The translations under genes were made by a program, and so were the position numbers. The notes below the pieces were generated by a model. The model was not told where the DNA came from, made no database searches, and was given only the letters and a program-made list of their open reading frames with translations. Shown piece after piece: positions 7,005 through 15,466 of a DNA stretch of 64,000 nucleotides (positions are counted from its first letter, which is position 1; each line of letters begins with the position of its first letter). This DNA comes from Streptomyces sp. NBC_00523 (GTDB lineage: Bacteria > Actinomycetota > Actinomycetes > Streptomycetales > Streptomycetaceae), in NCBI RefSeq assembly GCF_036346615.1, contig NZ_CP107836.1, positions 6,572,001 to 6,636,000 of the forward strand, given 5' to 3'.

Positions 7005-8927
7005 TCAGACCTCGACCGTGCGGCCGTCCAGGAAGCCCAGCGTCACCGCGTCCCCGGCCACCCGCACCCGCACGGCCGAGCGCAGCGCCTCCGGGTGGAC
7101 GCTGTCCCGGGACAGCACCACGAGCGTGACATGGACGCTCTGCCCGCCCGGGTGGGGAGCGCCGCGCAGATACGGGATCGCCGAGTGCGGTCCGTACGCG
7201 TTGGACTCCACGTCCCGCGCCACCTCGGCGTCCTCGGGCCCGCCGTCCCAGCCGTACAGCCCGACCACCGCGCTGGACAGGCCGTCGGCGGTCCGGGCGA
7301 GCGCCCAGCCGGGGCCCGAGGTGGCGAACGGGCTCGTCCGGTGCGCGACGGCGTGGCCGCCCTCCCGGACCACGGCGCCCTCCGGCGCCTCGACCCGGTG
7401 CACCCGGATCTCCCACGGCCCGTGCAGCACGCTCGTCGTCCCGATCCGGTACGCGCGCTCGTCGCCGGGCAGCCGGGCCGCCGACCAGGACGCGGCGACG
7501 CGGTCCTCGCAGCTCACCGGGTGGATGCGGCGGCGCCGGGACGGGGTGCCGTCCGGGGCGAGCAGCGCCAGGTGGTTGTCGATGTTCCGGGCGAAGGCGT
7601 GCGGCGCGGACTCCGGGGCGGTCGCCGTCGAGTACGCCAGCTTCGCGTAGTGCGGATCGTCCTCGCCCGCCCCCGCGTCCGGGTCGGTGTCGCCCGCTTC
7701 CGGGAGCGGGTTGTGGTCGCTGCCGTGGTTGACCAGCCGGACGATCCCGTCGTGCCGGGTGCCGTGCAGCAGCCAGCCGGGCGCCGGAAGCGCGGTGTAG
7801 GTGTCGGACTCCTCGACGGGCAACGGGAGTTCGCGCGCCGTCCACACCTCGTGGTCGGCCGGGAGCAGCAGCCCGAGGAAGCCCTTGCTCGCCCAGTACG
7901 GGGACGTCGGACCGGAGTACGGCTGAGTGGTGGGCAGGAACGTGTCGTACCAGCCGAGCGTCAGCAGCCCCCGCTCGTCGGGCACCCCGCGCTCCGCGAA
8001 GTGGCGCAGCGCCCCGGAGGCGAGGCGGCGGGTGAGCCCGGGCGCGAGCGGGGTGCAGTCCGCGACGGCGCCCATCCAGACGGGGGCCAGCGACGCGAAG
8101 CGGTAGCAGAGCGACCGGCCCTGGTGGACCGGGGCGCCGTCGGCGCCGAAGAAGTGGGGGTACTCCTCAAGGAAGCGGCTCAGGCGTTCCCGATAGACGG
8201 CGGCCCGGCCGCCGTCGCCGTCCGGCCCCGCGATCCGCGCCCACAGCAGCGGGTACAGATGCATGGCCCAGCCGATGTAGTAGTCGAAATTGCGCCCGCT
8301 GCCGTCGGTGTACCAGCCGTCACCGACGTACCAGTCCTCGATCCTGTCGAGCCCTCCCTCGATGTCGGCCTTGCTGTACGGGGCGCCGACCGACGCCAGG
8401 AACTGCTCCGAAACCACTTGGAACAGGCGCCAGTTGTTGTCCCAGGTGCGTCCGCCGACGAAGCCGGAGAACCAGTCGGCGACCCGCTCCTGCACCCGGG
8501 CGTCGAGCCGGTCCCAGATCCACGGCCGGGTCTCGTGCAGCGCGATGGCGACGGACGCCGCCTCCACCAGCTGCTGCGAGCAGTCAGTCAGGCGCGGCCA
8601 CGCCTCACCGCTCGCCGGGTCGGTCCCGGCCGCCACCCCCGCCGCGTACCGCTCGATCAGCGCGGGGTCGACCGCCCCGCCCGCGCCCGCGATCCGGAAC
8701 GCGGCCAGCAGGAACGACCGGGCGAAGCCCTCCAGGCCGTCCGACACGACACCGGACCAGCTGTTCCGGCCGGGCAGCCGGTACTGGGCGAAGCCCGGTG
8801 TCGCGTACGGCGTCAGCGCGTCCAGCATCCGGTCGGCCGTCGCCTCCCAGTGGGCCCGGGTCCAGCCCGTGCGGGAGGACAGGATCCGGTCGGTGGGCGG
8901 CAGGTGCAGATGCGGGGCGACGGACAT
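7005..8927 (-). CDS. DUF2264 family protein
   Basis: The start is ATG 8927, with AGGAG about 8 bases upstream; the longer open frame only reads back into the lyase gene. The 640-residue product has no signal peptide. Residues 1-380 are rich in Trp, Tyr and Asp (RTWDNNWRLFQVV, GDGWYTDGSGRNFDYYIGWAMHLYPLLW), resembling an alpha/alpha-toroid domain. The C-terminal part is beta-rich. DUF2264 proteins sit in bacterial polysaccharide-utilisation loci; their reaction is not established to my knowledge. Here it follows the PL8 lyase by 29 bases, so it may process lyase products inside the cell. Confidence 0.85.
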   Translation of the reverse strand: MSVAPHLHLPPTDRILSSRTGWTRAHWEATADRMLDALTPYATPGFAQYRLPGRNSWSGVVSDGLEGFARSFLLAAFRIAGAGGAVDPALIERYAAGVAAGTDPASGEAWPRLTDCSQQLVEAASVAIALHETRPWIWDRLDARVQERVADWFSGFVGGRTWDNNWRLFQVVSEQFLASVGAPYSKADIEGGLDRIEDWYVGDGWYTDGSGRNFDYYIGWAMHLYPLLWARIAGPDGDGGRAAVYRERLSRFLEEYPHFFGADGAPVHQGRSLCYRFASLAPVWMGAVADCTPLAPGLTRRLASGALRHFAERGVPDERGLLTLGWYDTFLPTTQPYSGPTSPYWASKGFLGLLLPADHEVWTARELPLPVEESDTYTALPAPGWLLHGTRHDGIVRLVNHGSDHNPLPEAGDTDPDAGAGEDDPHYAKLAYSTATAPESAPHAFARNIDNHLALLAPDGTPSRRRRIHPVSCEDRVAASWSAARLPGDERAYRIGTTSVLHGPWEIRVHRVEAPEGAVVREGGHAVAHRTSPFATSGPGWALARTADGLSSAVVGLYGWDGGPEDAEVARDVESNAYGPHSAIPYLRGAPHPGGQSVHVTLVVLSRDSVHPEALRSAVRVRVAGDAVTLGFLDGRTVEV

Positions 8928-8956
8928 GACGGTGGCGCTCCTGGTGTGTGCGGTGG

Positions 8957-11353
8957 TTACTGGACGAGTTCGGCGCGGTGGGTGTGGCCCCGGGAACCGC
9001 CGACGGCGACGGTGAGCAACGGCCTGCGGCCCGGAGTGAGTTCGACGGTGTCGTCGGCCTCGGACGCCTGGCGGACGGCGAACGGCAGGCCGACCGTGAC
9101 CGAGGTCCCCGTCCGGCCCGGGTCGGCGACCGCCACGGAGACCCGGCCGCCGCGCCGCCGCACCAGGACCGTCGCGGGACCGGACGCGGTGATGCCCGCG
9201 ACCGTACCGGCGGCCCAGAAGTGCACAGCGGTCAGACCGGTCCTGCGGTCCTCGACCGCCTGCGCGGTGGCGTCGTTGGCGAGGACGCGCACCGGCCGGG
9301 ACGCCGACCAGACGGCGGTCGCCGCCGCCGAGGCACCGGGCAGCAGCACATAGGCGTACCCGGCGTCGGTGGGGGAGGGGCCGTGGTCGAGCCAGAGGGT
9401 GAGGTAGCGGCGGGTGACGGGGTCGGTGCTGCCGCCGGTGTCCGCGCCCGTGTCGATGGCCCGCCAGGTGCCGGTGCGCTCCTCGCGCAGGGTGCGCAGG
9501 GCGGCCCCGCCGGGCAGCACATAGCCGCCGACCCCCTCGATGTGCGCCCAACGAGCTTGGCCGGAGGCGCCGTTACGGACAGGGATCCCGTCCACGAGCA
9601 GTCGGTTGCGGCCGTCCGCGCCCAGGTTGCGGTTCTCGATCACCGTCTCGACCGGATGGCCGTCGCCCGAGGTGATCCCCGCGCCGAGCGCCACGACCGT
9701 GTTGTCGAGCAGGAACCACGCCTTCCGGGCCCGCAGGCTGCTGCCCGGGGCGCCGGTCAGGTCCATCGCCGCAGCGCTGTACCGGCCGTCCAGCACGGCG
9801 CCGCCCGCCACCGCGTTCGGCGGCCGGTAGGTGGAGGTGCCCGCGCCGGTGCCGAGGTCGTCGCGCGGGCGGGTGTCCACCGTGGTGCCCGGCAGGCGGT
9901 ACGGATCGACGGTCGGCCAGAACCCGTCGTTGTACTGCCCGAGGTCGTCGCCGTCGTAGAGGTACGTCATGCCGTCGCCGGTGTACCAGCCGTGCAGGTT
10001 CTCGCCGTTGCCCGCCTCGTACGCGGAAATGCGCTTCGAGGACAGCGACAGGGTGCAGGCCCAGCCGGGGCGGCGGTGGACGACGCGGTCCATGTCCGCG
10101 AAGACGAAACTGCCCGTGGTGCGGGCTGCGGGCCGGATCTCGCGGTCGGCCAGCATCGCCTTGGCCAGGGCCAGTTGGGGCAGAGTGGCCAGGGCGGTGA
10201 ACGGGGTGGTGCGGTTGCGGCTGAACCAGCCCTTGACCAGCGAGCGCCAGCGGTCCGCCAGGTCGTCGGGGGCGCCCGTCGCCAGGAGCAGGATCGCGGC
10301 GACGGCCGCCGCCCCGTCCCGGTGGTCGCCCGCCCGCTCCCGCGAGATGGCGCGGCCGCGCACCGCGTCCATCATCAGCCCGTCGAAGATCACCGGGACG
10401 AAGCTGCGCTCCACGGCCTCGTACATCACCGACACCTTCGGGTCGGCCACCGCCCAGGCGGAGCCCGCCAGAAGTGAAAGCAGCCAGGCCGCGCCGCCGA
10501 GCAGCACGGTGCCGTAGGAGCCGGTGTAGGCCACCTCGGAGTGCTGGACGAACGAGCCGTCCTCGTAGAAGCCGTCACCCGAAGTCGTATAGCGAAAGAG
10601 GCTGTTGCGGCCGGAGTCGCGTACGTCGGAGAGCGCGTCGCGGGCCGACGCCACCTTGTCGGCGTCCTTGCCGAGCAGCCCGCGCAGCGCCACGATCACC
10701 GCCTTGTCGGTGCGGTTGGCACCGGTCTCGGGCAGCGTGGGGGAGTTGGTGCGGCGGTCCGCGTCCGGGCAGAACCGGTCCACGACGGACAGATAGTCCG
10801 CGAGATCGGCGGCAGGCAGCCGCTCGCGCAGCAGGACACAGCAGTCCATCAGGGCGCGCGGCGCCCCGATCTCCCAGAACCACCAGTTGCCGGCCTCGGG
10901 CGCGGAGGGGTGGTACGCCGTGTCGTATGCGAACCGCAGCGCCCCGAGCAGCGCGTCGGCCGTCTCCGCGCTTCCGGAGAGCGCGGTGCCGGGGGTGGAC
11001 CACGCGACGGCGAGCGTGCGCAGCCGCGTGTAGCTCTGGCCGAAGTTGCCCGGGTCGGTGAGCGGCGAGAGGTCGGACCACAGCGCGGTCCGCCCGGCGC
11101 TCCGGTCCAGGGTGTCCCAGAGGGCGCCCGCCGTGGTGTTCAGGGCCGCGATTCCGGCCGCGAAGTCGGGGTCCGAGGCGTCGAACGCGCCGCCGGTGAG
11201 CAGGGAGGCGGCCCGCTCCAGGAGAACGTCGAAGTCGTTGACCGGCGCCTCCTCGGTCGCTCCGGTCCGCGCCGCCCGGGCCGGACCCGTCGTCAGGACC
11301 ACCGACGCCGCGGCACCGCTCGCGGCGAGAAGGGTCCTTCTGCTCAGCTGCAT
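8957..11353 (-). CDS. secreted polysaccharide lyase family 8 (hyaluronate/xanthan/chondroitin lyase type)
   Basis: The 798-residue product starts at ATG 11353 behind a GGAG site and has a Tat signal (SRRTLLAASGAA, mature from about residue 28). The N-terminal alpha-toroid carries an aromatic patch (NWWFWEIGAPRALMD, 156-170) and the likely catalytic residues Asn213 (TGANRTDK), His271 (FVQHSE) and Tyr280 (YTGSYG). The His-Tyr spacing of nine matches characterised PL8 enzymes. A long beta-sandwich region follows. PL8 enzymes cleave uronic-acid polymers by beta-elimination, giving unsaturated oligosaccharides. Which polymer is used cannot be fixed from sequence. It lies between the M60 and DUF2264 genes on the same strand. 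Confidence 0.92.
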   Translation of the reverse strand: MQLSRRTLLAASGAAASVVLTTGPARAARTGATEEAPVNDFDVLLERAASLLTGGAFDASDPDFAAGIAALNTTAGALWDTLDRSAGRTALWSDLSPLTDPGNFGQSYTRLRTLAVAWSTPGTALSGSAETADALLGALRFAYDTAYHPSAPEAGNWWFWEIGAPRALMDCCVLLRERLPAADLADYLSVVDRFCPDADRRTNSPTLPETGANRTDKAVIVALRGLLGKDADKVASARDALSDVRDSGRNSLFRYTTSGDGFYEDGSFVQHSEVAYTGSYGTVLLGGAAWLLSLLAGSAWAVADPKVSVMYEAVERSFVPVIFDGLMMDAVRGRAISRERAGDHRDGAAAVAAILLLATGAPDDLADRWRSLVKGWFSRNRTTPFTALATLPQLALAKAMLADREIRPAARTTGSFVFADMDRVVHRRPGWACTLSLSSKRISAYEAGNGENLHGWYTGDGMTYLYDGDDLGQYNDGFWPTVDPYRLPGTTVDTRPRDDLGTGAGTSTYRPPNAVAGGAVLDGRYSAAAMDLTGAPGSSLRARKAWFLLDNTVVALGAGITSGDGHPVETVIENRNLGADGRNRLLVDGIPVRNGASGQARWAHIEGVGGYVLPGGAALRTLREERTGTWRAIDTGADTGGSTDPVTRRYLTLWLDHGPSPTDAGYAYVLLPGASAAATAVWSASRPVRVLANDATAQAVEDRRTGLTAVHFWAAGTVAGITASGPATVLVRRRGGRVSVAVADPGRTGTSVTVGLPFAVRQASEADDTVELTPGRRPLLTVAVGGSRGHTHRAELVQ

Positions 11354-11381
11354 GATGACTCCATTCCTCGTCGTCGCGGTC

Positions 11382-12788
11382 TCAGTCGGAGAGCGTGCTC
11401 GGGTCGACGGGCGGCTGCGGCAGATGCAGCGCGGCGAGCTCGGCGCGGCCCGTGGCGTCGATGGGGAACGCCCAGGTGTTCACGAAGAAGTCCGTGAGGT
11501 CGTAGCCCGCGATCCGGCTGGAGTAGGTGGCCAGGGCCCGGTAGCGCTTGGCGTCCTCGGTGTAGTCGGACTGCGGGTTCTCCTCGCGCACCAGCTTGTG
11601 CAGGCGCGGCCAGAAGTCCTCGCCGAAGGCCAGTTCCAGCTGGCGCAGCGGCACCAGCTTCTCGTACGCCCCGAAGGACTTCTCGTACGTGAGACCGGGC
11701 GTCCCGAACTTGTCCCGCGAGCTCTGGAACACGGTCTGACCGGTCGCCGGGTCGACCGTGAGCAGGTTCGACGGCTGCTTCAGGGTGCGCTGCGCGGCCA
11801 GCGAATAGATGTTCACCGTGACCTCGGTGAGGCCGCCCGGCTTGTACGCCATCTGCTGATGGAGGTGACCGAGCTCGTGGTACAGCCCCCAGCCCCGGGT
11901 GCGCAGGCCCTCGACGGTGGTGGCCCGGTCCAGGTAGGCGCGCGGGAAGCCGTTGTAGCCGTGCGTGGCGTAGGCGCCGACGCCGGTGGGCACCTTGCTG
12001 ACCTCGGTGAAGTGGTACGGCCCCGCCTTGCGCCGGTGCACCGGCTTCGAGCCGTCGAGGCCGCTGATCCGGGCATGCGAGTCGACGATGGTCTCGACCA
12101 GCCGGAGCAGCGCCGCGTGGTCCTCGTCGCGGTACAGGAGAGCGCCCTCGCGGGTCAGCGTCATGATGGTGTGCGGGGCGTGCAGCTCCACCCAGGGCGA
12201 ATCGGTCAGCGTGTCCAGTTGGCGCTGGTAGTCCGCCTCGTCGGTCCGGCCCAGTGTGAAGACGGGCATCCGGACCGCCCCGGACCGGAAGAGCACGCCC
12301 GCCCGCTCGCCGTTGCCGGTGAGCGTCAGGTAGACCGGACCGCCGTGCGGGTCGGTCACCGTGTTGGCGCCGGAGGCCAGCGGGTAGCTGCGGGGTTCGG
12401 TGATCTCTCCGTAGTAGTCCCAGGCGCCGATCCACAGCGTGGGCACGAGGCCGTCGTGCGGTTGGACGGTCAGCGAGAGCGGGGTGCCGGCGGGCGCGTG
12501 CAGGCCGGTCGGCTGGAACTCCGAACCGCGCAACGCCTGGGCGAGCCGCAGCCGTTCGGCCTCGGCGGCGGGGCGGCCGGTGACGGTCACGGAGACGGGG
12601 CGGCCGGAGGGGCGGCCGGTCGCGGGCCGGGCCTGGGCCGCGGTGGCGGTGAGGCCGAGGACCGCCGCGGCCCCCGCGCCCGCCGCCGCGCCGAGGACGG
12701 CGCGGCGGCCCACGGAGGAGGCCGAATCGGTGACGGACTCGGTGGCGGGGGAGGCGGCCGGGGCGGCGGAGGGGGTGTGCTTACGCAT
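11382..12788 (-). CDS. secreted M60 (enhancin/mucinase-like) metallopeptidase
   Basis: ATG 12788 gives 468 residues with a long N-region and Tat signal (GRRAVLGAAAG, about 27-37). The catalytic domain has HELGH at 304-308 and a third ligand Glu322 (GGLTEVTVN), which fits the M60 motif HExxH with a downstream Glu. A beta-sandwich segment precedes it (WIGAWDYYGEIT). M60 peptidases cleave O-glycosylated mucin-like proteins in characterised cases. It is the promoter-proximal gene of the leftward group: PL8 follows after 28 bases. The promoter at 12857-12884 carries a LacI-like operator shared with the rightward transporter operon. Confidence 0.9.
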   Translation of the reverse strand: MRKHTPSAAPAASPATESVTDSASSVGRRAVLGAAAGAGAAAVLGLTATAAQARPATGRPSGRPVSVTVTGRPAAEAERLRLAQALRGSEFQPTGLHAPAGTPLSLTVQPHDGLVPTLWIGAWDYYGEITEPRSYPLASGANTVTDPHGGPVYLTLTGNGERAGVLFRSGAVRMPVFTLGRTDEADYQRQLDTLTDSPWVELHAPHTIMTLTREGALLYRDEDHAALLRLVETIVDSHARISGLDGSKPVHRRKAGPYHFTEVSKVPTGVGAYATHGYNGFPRAYLDRATTVEGLRTRGWGLYHELGHLHQQMAYKPGGLTEVTVNIYSLAAQRTLKQPSNLLTVDPATGQTVFQSSRDKFGTPGLTYEKSFGAYEKLVPLRQLELAFGEDFWPRLHKLVREENPQSDYTEDAKRYRALATYSSRIAGYDLTDFFVNTWAFPIDATGRAELAALHLPQPPVDPSTLSD

Positions 12789-12856
12789 GCGGAACTCTCC
12801 CTGCAGTCATGAACGAGGGGCGAAGGTGTCCGGAACGGTGGGGGGTGCTCCGCCAG

Positions 12857-12884
12857 CATGTAAGCGGTTGCTGTCGAGCCGCAA
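12857..12884 (-). promoter_or_regulatory. promoter with LacI-type operator for the M60-PL8-DUF2264 group
   Basis: Reading leftward, a -35-like TTGCGG (12879-12884) is followed 9 bases later by AACCGCTTAC (12869 down to 12860). The core AACCGCTT has the AAnCGnTT form of LacI-family sites. A -10-like TACATG begins at its last bases. The same 10-base word is in the transporter promoter at 15402-15411, in the same place between -35 and -10. The LacI gene directly upstream is the likely ligand-responsive repressor. Confidence 0.6.
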
Positions 12885-12946
12885 GGGGACTCGGGAAGTT
12901 ACTGTGATTTTCTATGGCCAACTGCGGACAGGCGGGAAGTAACCGG

Positions 12947-14041
12947 TCACTTGCGGAACGGTCTGCCGGTCCGGGGTGCCACGGAATCGCGTACCACGAT
13001 GTGGGTGCCGAGCCGCAGTGCCCCGGTGGTCGGCTCCCGCCAGTCGTCCTCGTCCCCGCCGGACACGGCGAGCCGCACCGCCTGACGGCCCATCTCCTCC
13101 AGTGGCACATGGACGGTGGTCAGCCGGGGCCGCAGCTCCTGGGCGACCGGGATGTCGTCGTACCCGACCAGCGAGACGTCCTTGGGCACTCGCAGGCCCG
13201 CCTCCTCCAGGGCCTGCGCGGCACCGGCCGCCACCATGTCGTTGGCCGCGAACACGGCGGTGAACTCCGGTCCGTCCCGCAGGAGTTCCGCCATCCTCCG
13301 GTACCCGAAGCCACGGCTGAAGGCGCCCGGCTGGGCCAGCTCGGGATCGACCGGCACGCCCCGCAGCTCCAGGGCGCGGCGGTGCCCGGCGAGCCGGTCG
13401 CGGGTGGTGGAGAGTTTGGGCGGACCGCCCAGGTAGAGGATGCGCTCGTGACCCTGCATCAGCAGGTGGTCGGTGATCGCGAAGGCGCCGCCCTCGTTGT
13501 CGTACTCCACGGCGGCGGTCGGCGCGGACTCGCCGAGCGGGGGCCGGCCGCACAGGACCAGCTTCGAGCCGCCCGCGTCCAGCTCGCGCGCCCGGCGGGC
13601 CAGCTCCGAGGTGTAGCCCCGGTCCGCGATGGAGCCGCCGACGACCACGACCGCGTCCGCCCGGCGCTCGTGCATCAGGTCGATGAAGGCCAGCTCGCGC
13701 TGCGGGTCGCCCTGGGTGCAGCAGACCAGGCAGAGCCGTCCGCCGAGCGCCGCCTCCCGTTCGACCCCGCGCGCGATGTACGCGTAGAAGGGGTCGATGA
13801 CCTCGTTGACGATGATGCCGACGGTGCGGTTGGAGACGCCGGCCAGGGCGCGGGCGTGCGCGTTGACCACGTAGCCGAGCTCGCGCATGGCGGACTCGAC
13901 GCGCTCCCGGGTCGCCTCGGCGACGGGGTAGTTGCGGTTCAGGACGCGTGAGACGGTGGCCGTCGAGACGCCCGCGCGCCGGGCGACATCGGTGACCGTC
14001 GCCCGCCGCTGTCCGTCCCCGGCCGTGCTCTGCCGGCGCAT
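12947..14041 (-). CDS. LacI-family repressor of the polymer-utilisation locus
   Basis: ATG 14041 follows a GGGGGTGA sequence and gives 364 residues; a longer frame upstream starts inside low-complexity sequence and lacks homology. The N-terminal HTH is typical (ATVTDVARRAGVSTATVSRVLN with the hinge helix NAHARALAGVSNRTVGIIV). The rest is a periplasmic-binding-protein-like sensor with VFAANDMVAAGAAQALEEAG and SLVGYDDIPVAQ. It lies between the M60 gene and the dehydrogenase gene, close to both candidate operators (12860-12869 and 15402-15411). It probably represses both transcripts until an oligosaccharide binds. Confidence 0.92.
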   Translation of the reverse strand: MRRQSTAGDGQRRATVTDVARRAGVSTATVSRVLNRNYPVAEATRERVESAMRELGYVVNAHARALAGVSNRTVGIIVNEVIDPFYAYIARGVEREAALGGRLCLVCCTQGDPQRELAFIDLMHERRADAVVVVGGSIADRGYTSELARRARELDAGGSKLVLCGRPPLGESAPTAAVEYDNEGGAFAITDHLLMQGHERILYLGGPPKLSTTRDRLAGHRRALELRGVPVDPELAQPGAFSRGFGYRRMAELLRDGPEFTAVFAANDMVAAGAAQALEEAGLRVPKDVSLVGYDDIPVAQELRPRLTTVHVPLEEMGRQAVRLAVSGGDEDDWREPTTGALRLGTHIVVRDSVAPRTGRPFRK

Positions 14042-14136
14042 CCGGCTCACCCCCTGAAGGCTGTTGTGTGACGACGAGCCTAGTGCCGCGGCGGGCCCGG
14101 TCCGCCGCGGTCCCGGAGCCCGCGGCGGAAGGGCGG

Positions 14137-15210
14137 TCACGCGATCCTCCCCAGGTCGGCCCGGTGCACAGGGTGGCCGAACGGCTCGCCCCGCGCGTAC
14201 CGGGCCAGCTCGTCCACGGCGAGCGCGCCCAGCCGCCCCACCTCGTTGCCCTGGGCGCCCGCCAGGTGCGGGGTCAGGAACACGTTGGGCAGGTCCCACA
14301 GGGGGTGGCCGGGCGGCAGCGGCTCGGGCGAGGTGACGTCGAGGACCGCGTCGAGCCGGCCGCTGACCAGGTGCGGGGTGAGCGCCTCGGTGTCCACGAG
14401 CGGGCCGCGCGCGGTGTTGACGAGCAGCGTCCCGGGGCGCATCAGGCCGATCCGCCGGGCGTCGATCATGTTCCGGGTCTCGGGCGTGTCCGGGGCGTGC
14501 AGGCTCACCACGTCGCTCGTCGCCACGAGGGTGTCCAGGTCGGCGGGGGTCACGCCGAGGAGGGCGGCCTCGGCCGCGCTCACGTACGGGTCGTGCAGCA
14601 GGATCTCCGCGTCCAGCGCCATCCGCAGCAGCTCGATCACGCGGCGGCCGATGCGGGAGGCCCCGACCACCCCTACGGTCAGACCATGGGTGCCGAGCCA
14701 GTGGTGGCGGTCCAGGTCGGCGGCGGTGCGATGGGTGCGGCGGGCCCGGTAGAGGCCCGCGAGCGGGAACACCCGCTTGGCGCCCATGATGATCGCCGCG
14801 AGGGTGTACTCGGCCACCGGCACGGCGTTGGCCGCGGCGGCCGACGAGACGACGATCCCGCGGTCGAAGGCGGCAGGTGACAGAAACGTTTTCACCGTGC
14901 CCGCCGCGTGGACGACGGCCCGCAGCGCGGGTGCCCGGTCCAGCAGCGCCGGGTCCACGGGCGGACAGCCCCAGCCGGTCAGCAGCACCTCTGCGGCGGA
15001 CAGCGCCCGGGCGGCGGCGGGGGAGTCGAACTCGCTGATCACCGCCGGGTCGAGCAGTTCGGCGGTCTCCTCGAGACGCGACCGGACGGCGGGCGGGAAG
15101 ACGTCGTCCAGCAGCCCCGTGCTCATGACCAGAACCGTGCGCGGCCGCCTCCCGGGCGGATCCGCTGCCTCGGGACCGGAACGGGCCGGCGCCTCTTCGG
15201 TGGTTCGCAC
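14137..15210 (-). CDS. D-isomer-specific 2-hydroxyacid dehydrogenase
   Basis: GTG 15210 is preceded by GGAGG at a good distance; the product has 357 residues. The NAD-binding Rossmann motif is slightly unusual (GVVGASRIGRRV in place of GxGxxG). The catalytic set is visible: Arg in LVNTARGPLVD, Glu in the TSPEPLPPGHPLW segment and His in LTPHLAGAQG. It should oxidise or reduce a 2-hydroxyacid with NAD(P). Its position between the LacI gene and the transporter suggests use of an acid derived from the imported sugar, such as a uronate breakdown product, but this is inference. It has its own promoter at 15252-15281. Confidence 0.9.
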   Translation of the reverse strand: MRTTEEAPARSGPEAADPPGRRPRTVLVMSTGLLDDVFPPAVRSRLEETAELLDPAVISEFDSPAAARALSAAEVLLTGWGCPPVDPALLDRAPALRAVVHAAGTVKTFLSPAAFDRGIVVSSAAAANAVPVAEYTLAAIIMGAKRVFPLAGLYRARRTHRTAADLDRHHWLGTHGLTVGVVGASRIGRRVIELLRMALDAEILLHDPYVSAAEAALLGVTPADLDTLVATSDVVSLHAPDTPETRNMIDARRIGLMRPGTLLVNTARGPLVDTEALTPHLVSGRLDAVLDVTSPEPLPPGHPLWDLPNVFLTPHLAGAQGNEVGRLGALAVDELARYARGEPFGHPVHRADLGRIA

Positions 15211-15220
15211 CCTGCCTCCG

Positions 15221-15281
15221 GATAGTAATCGTGTTCTATCGAATGACCGGCACGCTAGGGACGTCCACGGCCGACCGTCAA
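15221..15281 (-). promoter_or_regulatory. promoter and inverted repeat upstream of the hydroxyacid dehydrogenase gene
   Basis: Leftward, TTGACG (15276-15281) and TAGCGT (15252-15257) are separated by 18 bases, a good housekeeping-type promoter. Between it and the start codon lies an imperfect palindrome at 15221-15240, with GATAG at one end and CTATC at the other, centred in the 5' leader. It may be an operator for an unidentified regulator. Confidence 0.55.
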
Positions 15282-15387
15282 GCGCACCACCAGCCCGAAT
15301 AGGCAGCTAGGGCTGCTTTGTTGAGATTTGCCGCCCCGGAATTCGCCCCGAAGGCCGACGCCTGGTGAAGACGTTCGCTCAGATCCC

Positions 15388-15417
15388 TTGACGCTTGGGT
15401 TAACCGCTTACTAACTT
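15388..15417 (+). promoter_or_regulatory. promoter with LacI-type operator for the transporter operon
   Basis: TTGACG (15388-15393) and a -10-like region (TACTAA 15409-15414 or TAACTT 15412-15417) flank AACCGCTT at 15402-15409. Repressor bound there would sit between the two polymerase contacts. The word AACCGCTTAC is identical to that in the M60 promoter (12860-12869, other strand). The leader to ATG 15467 is about 45 bases. Confidence 0.65.
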
Positions 15418-15466
15418 GCCGCCGCAGAAGGCACACCACGCGCCACCCAGCCGAACAGGACCCACC

